From NCBI GenBank assembly GCA_022777285.1, contig JALFGN010000089.1, positions 1-34,707 of the forward strand: a stretch of DNA of 34,707 nucleotides. Reading direction: 5' to 3'. The notes beneath the pieces were generated by a model, which was not told the DNA's origin, did not search any database, and worked only from the letters and a program-made list of their open reading frames with translations. The translations under genes and the position numbers were made by a program. Within the stretch, counting starts at the first letter, position 1, and every line of letters starts with the position of its first letter. Shown here piece by piece: positions 30,872 through 34,707 of this stretch. This DNA is from Blautia sp. Its GTDB lineage: Bacteria; Bacillota; Clostridia; Lachnospirales; Lachnospiraceae.

Positions 30872-32479
30872 ATGAAGCTGACGTTTATCGGCGCTACCCA
30901 TGAGGTGACTGGAAGTTGTTATTTTCTGGAAGCGGCAGGAAAGAAGTTTCTGGTAGATTGTGGTATGGAACAGGGACCGGATCAGTATGAGAATCAGGAG
31001 ATACCGGTGGCTTTATCCGATGTGGATTTTGCTCTGCTGACCCATGCTCACATTGATCATTCCGGAAATTTTCCGCTGGCTTATGCAAAGGGATTCCGGG
31101 GACCGATCTATGCTACAGCAGCTACCTGTGATTTGTGCGATATTATGCTCCGTGATAGCGCACATATTCAGATGTTTGAGGCAGAATGGAGGAACCGGAA
31201 GGGAAAGAGAAACGGCCAGCCGGAATTTGTCCCTGCATATACCATGGAAGATGCATTGGGCGTAATCCGGCTGTTCGTGGAATGTGATTATAATAAAGTC
31301 ATAGAACTTGCAGAAGGGATTCGAGTACGTTTTGTAGATGCAGGTCATTTGCTGGGATCATCAAGTATTGAACTGTGGGTTACAGAGGATGGGGTAGAGA
31401 AAAAGGTTGTATTCTCCGGGGATATCGGAAACCTGGAGCAACCGTTGATCAAAGATCCGGAATATATAGATACTGCAGATTATGTAGTTATGGAATCCAC
31501 CTATGGAGACAGAAGTCATGGAGAAAGACCGGATTATGTACAGGAACTGGTAGAGATTCTCAGACGGACCTTCCGAAGAAACGGAAATGTGGTCGTTCCT
31601 TCTTTTGCAGTAGGAAGAACACAGGAGATGCTTTATTTCCTCCGGAAGATCAAAGCAGACAATCTGTTGCCGGAATATCCGGATTTTGAAGTGTATGTAG
31701 ACAGTCCGCTGGCTGTGCAGGCGACCAATATCTTTAAAGATCATTATGTGGAATGTTATGATGAGGAAGCAATGGAACTTCTGGATCAGGGAATCAATCC
31801 CATTGCTTTTCCGGGGCTGAAGCTTTCGATTACCAGTGATGAATCAAGAGCCATCAATATGGATGATCATTACAAAGTCATTCTCTCTGCCAGCGGTATG
31901 TGTGATGCAGGCCGTATCAAACATCATCTGAAGCATAATCTGTGGAGACCGGAATCAACCATTGTATTTGTGGGATATCAGGCAGTTGGTACGCTTGGTC
32001 GGGCACTTCTGGAAGGGGCACCGGAAGTCCGTTTGTTTGGTGAGGATATTAAAGTATATGCGGAAATTGTGCGAATGTCCGGAATCAGCGGCCATGCAGA
32101 CAATGAAGGTCTTATGCGCTGGGCCTCCTCTTTTAAAGAAAAGCCGGCTCATGTATTTGTTACACATGGAGAGGATCAGGTATGTGAAGTATTCGCAGAA
32201 CGTTTGAGGCAGGAACTGGGTTATGAAGTGCTGACACCATTTAGCGGCACAATCTTTGATCTGGCAGCGAATGTAATAGAGAAAGAGACACAGGGAGTTG
32301 CCATTCACCGGGTAAGAGAGAAAGCGAAAGCCCGGAAAGCATCCGGTGTTTATGCAAGACTGATTGCAGCCGGACAGAGACTGATGACCGTCATCCGCCA
32401 TAATGAAGGTGGGACAAACAAAGATCTGGCAAGATTTGCAGATCAGATAAATTCCCTGTGCGATAAGTGGGATCGATAG
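30872..32479 (+). CDS. MBL-fold beta-CASP metallo-hydrolase (RNA-processing type)
   Basis: 535 aa. The metallo-beta-lactamase core has HAHIDH (His58, His60, Asp62, His63), DAGHLLGSSSIEL with its His, and FSGDIGN with its Asp. The beta-CASP part shows VVPSFAVGRTQEMLYFL, SASGMCDAGRIKHHLKHNL and GYQAVGTLGRALLEG. The RNA-specificity motif is SGHADNEGLMRW, followed by HGE. This is the bacterial CPSF73-like (YSH1-type) branch rather than RNase J. Relatives act as ribonucleases. It has a ~60-residue basic C-terminal extension beyond the usual core. The DUF6171-like gene follows 20 bases later. Confidence 0.94.
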   Translation: MKLTFIGATHEVTGSCYFLEAAGKKFLVDCGMEQGPDQYENQEIPVALSDVDFALLTHAHIDHSGNFPLAYAKGFRGPIYATAATCDLCDIMLRDSAHIQMFEAEWRNRKGKRNGQPEFVPAYTMEDALGVIRLFVECDYNKVIELAEGIRVRFVDAGHLLGSSSIELWVTEDGVEKKVVFSGDIGNLEQPLIKDPEYIDTADYVVMESTYGDRSHGERPDYVQELVEILRRTFRRNGNVVVPSFAVGRTQEMLYFLRKIKADNLLPEYPDFEVYVDSPLAVQATNIFKDHYVECYDEEAMELLDQGINPIAFPGLKLSITSDESRAINMDDHYKVILSASGMCDAGRIKHHLKHNLWRPESTIVFVGYQAVGTLGRALLEGAPEVRLFGEDIKVYAEIVRMSGISGHADNEGLMRWASSFKEKPAHVFVTHGEDQVCEVFAERLRQELGYEVLTPFSGTIFDLAANVIEKETQGVAIHRVREKAKARKASGVYARLIAAGQRLMTVIRHNEGGTNKDLARFADQINSLCDKWDR

Positions 32480-32499
32480 TACAGGCAGGTAACAGAAAA

Positions 32500-32787
32500 A
32501 TGGAAAGTATGAGTAAATCTGCAGGAAGAATCTGCAGGAAATGTCTTCTTCAGGATATGGATGAAAGTGAATATTTTGAGGATTTGCGTCAATATATTGC
32601 AAGGATTGATACAGATTTGAAAGTGGAAGATGACAAATATCAGGAACGTTTGGATATATGCAGAACATGTGATCATCTGATGAATGGCATGTGTCGGGTG
32701 TGTGGCTGCTTTGTGGAAATGCGGGCAGTTATGAAGAAAAACAGTTGTCCGGGAATTCCATCCAGATGGAAAGCGATAGAAGTATAA
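32500..32787 (+). CDS. Small Cys-rich protein (DUF6171-like)
   Basis: 95 aa from the ATG at 32500 (GGCAGGT at 32484-32490 upstream). An in-frame GTG at 32467 lies inside the preceding gene. Eight cysteines are arranged as CRKC (12, 15), CRTC (54, 57), CRVCGC (65, 68, 70) and Cys83 in SCPG. This suggests one or two zinc sites. I associate the pattern with DUF6171 from memory. It follows the beta-CASP gene by 20 bases and shares its terminator, so it may be a cofactor of that nuclease; this is inference. Confidence 0.82.
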   Translation: MESMSKSAGRICRKCLLQDMDESEYFEDLRQYIARIDTDLKVEDDKYQERLDICRTCDHLMNGMCRVCGCFVEMRAVMKKNSCPGIPSRWKAIEV

Positions 32788-32806
32788 AAAACGAAACACA
32801 AAAAGA

Positions 32807-32851
32807 AAAAGCAGGCTGATTATGTTTCAAACATAAAAACAGTCTGCTTTT
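32807..32851. terminator. Bidirectional terminator between convergent small genes
   Basis: AAAAGCAGGCTG (32807-32818) pairs with CAGTCTGCTTTT (32840-32851), one G-T pair included. An inner TTATGT/ACATAA stem extends it. A-run and T-run flank it, so it serves both the + strand beta-CASP unit and the - strand TSCPD gene. Confidence 0.85.
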
Positions 32852-32862
32852 CTACTTAAGGG

Positions 32863-33114
32863 TTATGCGTTCTGCGCCTTCATAGCTTCCAGAGCTTTTG
32901 CAAGATGATCCGGGCAGGAAGTACCGCGTCCGCCACAGTCGGTACCTTTCCAACGCGCAATGACTTCATCAACCTCCATTCCTTTTACAAGGCTGGAGAT
33001 TCCTTTGGTATTTCCGTTGCATCCTCCATTGAATTTTACAGATTTGATTTTGCTGCCCTCCAGTTCAATTTCGATTGAACGGGAACAGACACCCTTTGTC
33101 TGGTATACTGCCAT
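32863..33114 (-). CDS. TSCPD domain-containing protein
   Basis: 83 aa from the ATG behind ATGGAGG; a longer frame upstream is not used. The family motif TSCPD is present in TDCGGRGTSCPDHLAKAL. Four cysteines (Cys10, Cys32, Cys60, Cys67) probably bind a metal, as in the related C-terminal domain of B12-dependent ribonucleotide reductases. Standalone TSCPD proteins of this size (TIGR03905 type) are common in Clostridia and have no settled function. It is divergent from a BTAD-type regulator gene. Confidence 0.93.
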   Translation of the reverse strand: MAVYQTKGVCSRSIEIELEGSKIKSVKFNGGCNGNTKGISSLVKGMEVDEVIARWKGTDCGGRGTSCPDHLAKALEAMKAQNA

Positions 33115-33160
33115 AAAACATAACCTCCATTCTTTCATGTGCTGTTGTTCTTCATGGGTC

Positions 33161-33190
33161 ATTATAACAGAAAAGATGCAGGCATGTAAA
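33161..33190 (-). promoter_or_regulatory. Promoter of the TSCPD gene
   Basis: On the minus strand TTTACA (33190-33185), 18 bases, TATAAT (33166-33161), 47 bases before the start codon. Confidence 0.65.
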
Positions 33191-33253
33191 CACGTCATTG
33201 ACAAAGAAAGAATCAAAAGATACAATCAGTATAAAACAGAGTCAGTGTTTACA
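33185..33253. repeat. 9-bp inverted arms flanking the divergent TSCPD / BTAD promoters
   Basis: TGTAAACAC (33185-33193) and GTGTTTACA (33245-33253) are exact reverse complements with centres 60 bases apart. The first covers the -35 box of the TSCPD gene. The second lies just after the start region of the BTAD gene promoter and before its ribosome site. Confidence 0.5.
33198..33226 (+). promoter_or_regulatory. Promoter of the BTAD-type regulator gene
   Basis: TTGACA (33198-33203), 17 bases, TACAAT (33221-33226). The -35 is consensus, and the element ends 52 bases before the start codon at 33279. Confidence 0.7.
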
Positions 33254-33278
33254 AGCCTGTATTGAAGGAGAGTAATAG

Positions 33279-34505
33279 ATGAGTGATAAGAAACCGGTTC
33301 TGAAAGTTCATATGTTGGGAGGCCTTTCCCTGAGCTACGATGAAACCCCCATTGCTTTTCGAAAAAACACAGCAACAAAGGCTATGAAATTACTTCAGAT
33401 TCTTCTATATACAAAAGAAACAGGAATTGCAAGAACAGATTTGCTGGATGCTTTATATGGAAGAGAAGATCTGGCAGATATGTCAAATAATCTTCGTGTT
33501 ACTTCTCACAGACTGAAGAAAATACTTGGTGATGCGGGATTTCCTGAGTATGATTACATTCTGATCAAACATGGAATCTATCATTGGAACAGTCCTATGG
33601 AAGTCTGGGTAGATGCACTGGAATTTGATAAAATTATGGAACAGGCGAATCAGGAGCGGGAACAGGAAAAACGGATGGAACTTCTGGAAGAAGCCTGTAG
33701 CCTGTATAAAGGAGAATTTCTTCCGGGACTTTCCGGGGAAGATTGGGTATTGATTGCAAGTGTTCAATATAAAAGGAAATATATGGAGGCATTGCAGGAA
33801 CTTTGTGAGTATAAGAAACAGCAAAGAGAATACGAAAGAGTATTGGAATTGTGCAATGCTGCAGTGGAGATGTATCCTTTTGACGAATGGCAGGCAGTCA
33901 AGATTGATATCCTGATGGCTATGAATCGTTATAAAGAAGCAATTGAAGTGTATGAAGATACGGCAAAGCTCTATTTTGAAGAATTGGGCATCAGTCCCTC
34001 TGAGCGGATGATGGAACAGTTTAAAGATATGAGTGAGAAGATCAGCTATAAACCACAGGTCATTACAGAGATTAAAAGCGGTTTGAAGGAAGAGGAAGAA
34101 AGAGACGGTGCATTTTACTGCAGTCTTCCAAGTTTCCGTGACAGTTACCGTCTTGTAAGCCGTATTATCGAAAGAAATGGTCAGTCTGTTTATCTTATGC
34201 TGGTAAGTATCACAGACGGGAAAGGACATCCGCTGGAAAATAAAAAACGGTTGTCTGCATTATCTGAGGAATTGTATGATACCATTATGCATTCTCTGCG
34301 TCGAGGGGATTCTTTTACCCAATACAGTCCAAGCCAGTTTTTGATTCTTCTGGTAGGAACCAGTAAAGAAAACTGTCAGATGATTTTTGAAAGAATCGCA
34401 AGATATTATAGTCGTGAACATAAAACATGGTCCCAGTATCTGGAGTATTATGTTTCTTCTGTAGCTGATGTGGAAAAAAATAATTCGAAGATTAGCCTCA
34501 AGTAG
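33279..34505 (+). CDS. BTAD (SARP-like) transcriptional regulator with degenerate GGDEF-like C-terminus
   Basis: 408 aa. Residues ~8-95 form an OmpR-type winged helix (VHMLGGLSLSYDE ... LRVTSHRLKKIL). Residues ~115-255 form the bacterial transcriptional activation domain with TPR-like helices (FDKIMEQANQEREQEKRMEL, VELCNAAVEMYPFDEWQAV-like repeats, YFEELGISPSERM). The C-terminal ~130 residues have the outline of a GGDEF fold (YLMLVSITDG ... LRRGDSFTQYSPSQFLILL), but the GGDEF signature is replaced by SPSQF, so cyclase activity is unlikely. The start follows GAAGGAGAG. It is a single-gene unit with its own promoter and terminator, and its target genes are unknown. Confidence 0.88.
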   Translation: MSDKKPVLKVHMLGGLSLSYDETPIAFRKNTATKAMKLLQILLYTKETGIARTDLLDALYGREDLADMSNNLRVTSHRLKKILGDAGFPEYDYILIKHGIYHWNSPMEVWVDALEFDKIMEQANQEREQEKRMELLEEACSLYKGEFLPGLSGEDWVLIASVQYKRKYMEALQELCEYKKQQREYERVLELCNAAVEMYPFDEWQAVKIDILMAMNRYKEAIEVYEDTAKLYFEELGISPSERMMEQFKDMSEKISYKPQVITEIKSGLKEEEERDGAFYCSLPSFRDSYRLVSRIIERNGQSVYLMLVSITDGKGHPLENKKRLSALSEELYDTIMHSLRRGDSFTQYSPSQFLILLVGTSKENCQMIFERIARYYSREHKTWSQYLEYYVSSVADVEKNNSKISLK

Positions 34506-34561
34506 GACAAAATGCAGTGGAACAAAGAGTATAATCACATAATAGAATCGGAAAGAAAAGT

Positions 34562-34607
34562 AAAAAGTACCGAGAAGGATAGATAAAATCCGGATCGGTA
34601 CTTTTTT
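34562..34607 (+). terminator. Terminator of the BTAD regulator gene
   Basis: AAAAAGTACCGA (34562-34573) pairs exactly with TCGGTACTTTTT (34595-34606), with T-run to 34607. The ~100 bases after it are AT-rich and hold no supported gene. Confidence 0.9.
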
Positions 34608-34707
34608 AATAAAAAATAATAATGTAATGCTTTGGGTAATGGGGGACTTTGTAAAATAGATTTAAGAAATAATTAGTAATTTGTTTTTGAAGAGAGTGCA
34701 ATTATGA

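Noticed and set aside
34704-34707. ATG at the very end of the window
   Set aside because: GAGAG lies 9 bases upstream, so a gene may start here, but one codon is too little to support a call.
1-34707. CRISPR arrays, insertion sequences, prophage, toxin-antitoxin or restriction genes
   Set aside because: No repeat-spacer pattern, transposase, integrase, phage structural gene or nuclease-methylase pair was found.

Overview
The window reads as a low-to-moderate GC Firmicute chromosome, most likely a gut Lachnospiraceae member (Blautia / Mediterraneibacter / Dorea-like). The grounds are strong AGGAGG-type ribosome binding sites, fusA-tuf linkage with a separate tuf promoter, an anaerobe-type Hcp beside a Crp/Fnr regulator, BTAD and PucR regulators with degenerate GGDEF-like regions, and several small zinc-ribbon proteins. 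The genus is a guess from protein flavour. No insertion sequence, prophage, CRISPR array, tRNA or rRNA was seen. No gap between genes exceeds 300 bases.

Layout. (1) 1-2490: the 3' part of fusA, then tuf with its own promoter and a strong terminator. (2) 2535-14035: a zinc-ribbon membrane protein and a PucR-family regulator, then a 17-bp perfect inverted repeat and a long probable operon. The operon holds a lipoprotein peptide-binding protein, two permeases, two ATPases, an M20 amidohydrolase, a DUF1177 protein and an AroM-family protein. (3) 14035-16470: a palindrome and promoter, an unrecognised 174-aa protein, and a CstA-type transporter. (4) 16479-18827: a divergent Crp/Fnr regulator and hcp sharing an operator-like repeat. 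(5) 18859-22985: an AraC regulator divergent from a sugar ABC transporter (binding protein and two permeases, no ATPase, no glycosidase). (6) 23010-26718: a four-gene set of alpha/beta hydrolase, HxxxDG acyltransferase-like protein, zinc-ribbon membrane protein and rhomboid protease. (7) 26668-30601: an orphan soluble histidine kinase on the minus strand, overlapping the rhomboid gene tail to tail; then a HIT protein, a sigma factor, murG (minus), and a DUF4367-like membrane protein that could be the sigma factor's partner. (8) 30620-34607: a 52-codon orphan ORF, a terminator with a promoter in its loop, a beta-CASP metallo-hydrolase, a Cys-rich small protein, a TSCPD protein, and a BTAD regulator.

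The best candidate for an undescribed system is region 2. The gene set suggests uptake of a peptide or N-acyl amino acid-like compound, hydrolysis by the M20 enzyme, and further handling by DUF1177 and AroM. AroM carries two cysteines spaced much like those of Asp/Glu racemases. The inverted repeat sits just upstream of the operon's probable promoter, where a PucR-type activator could bind. The neighbouring CstA unit may extend this scavenging theme. A second candidate is region 6, which looks like an intracellular acyl-transfer / deacylation cassette with membrane partners. All functional links here are inferred from gene order and motifs alone.
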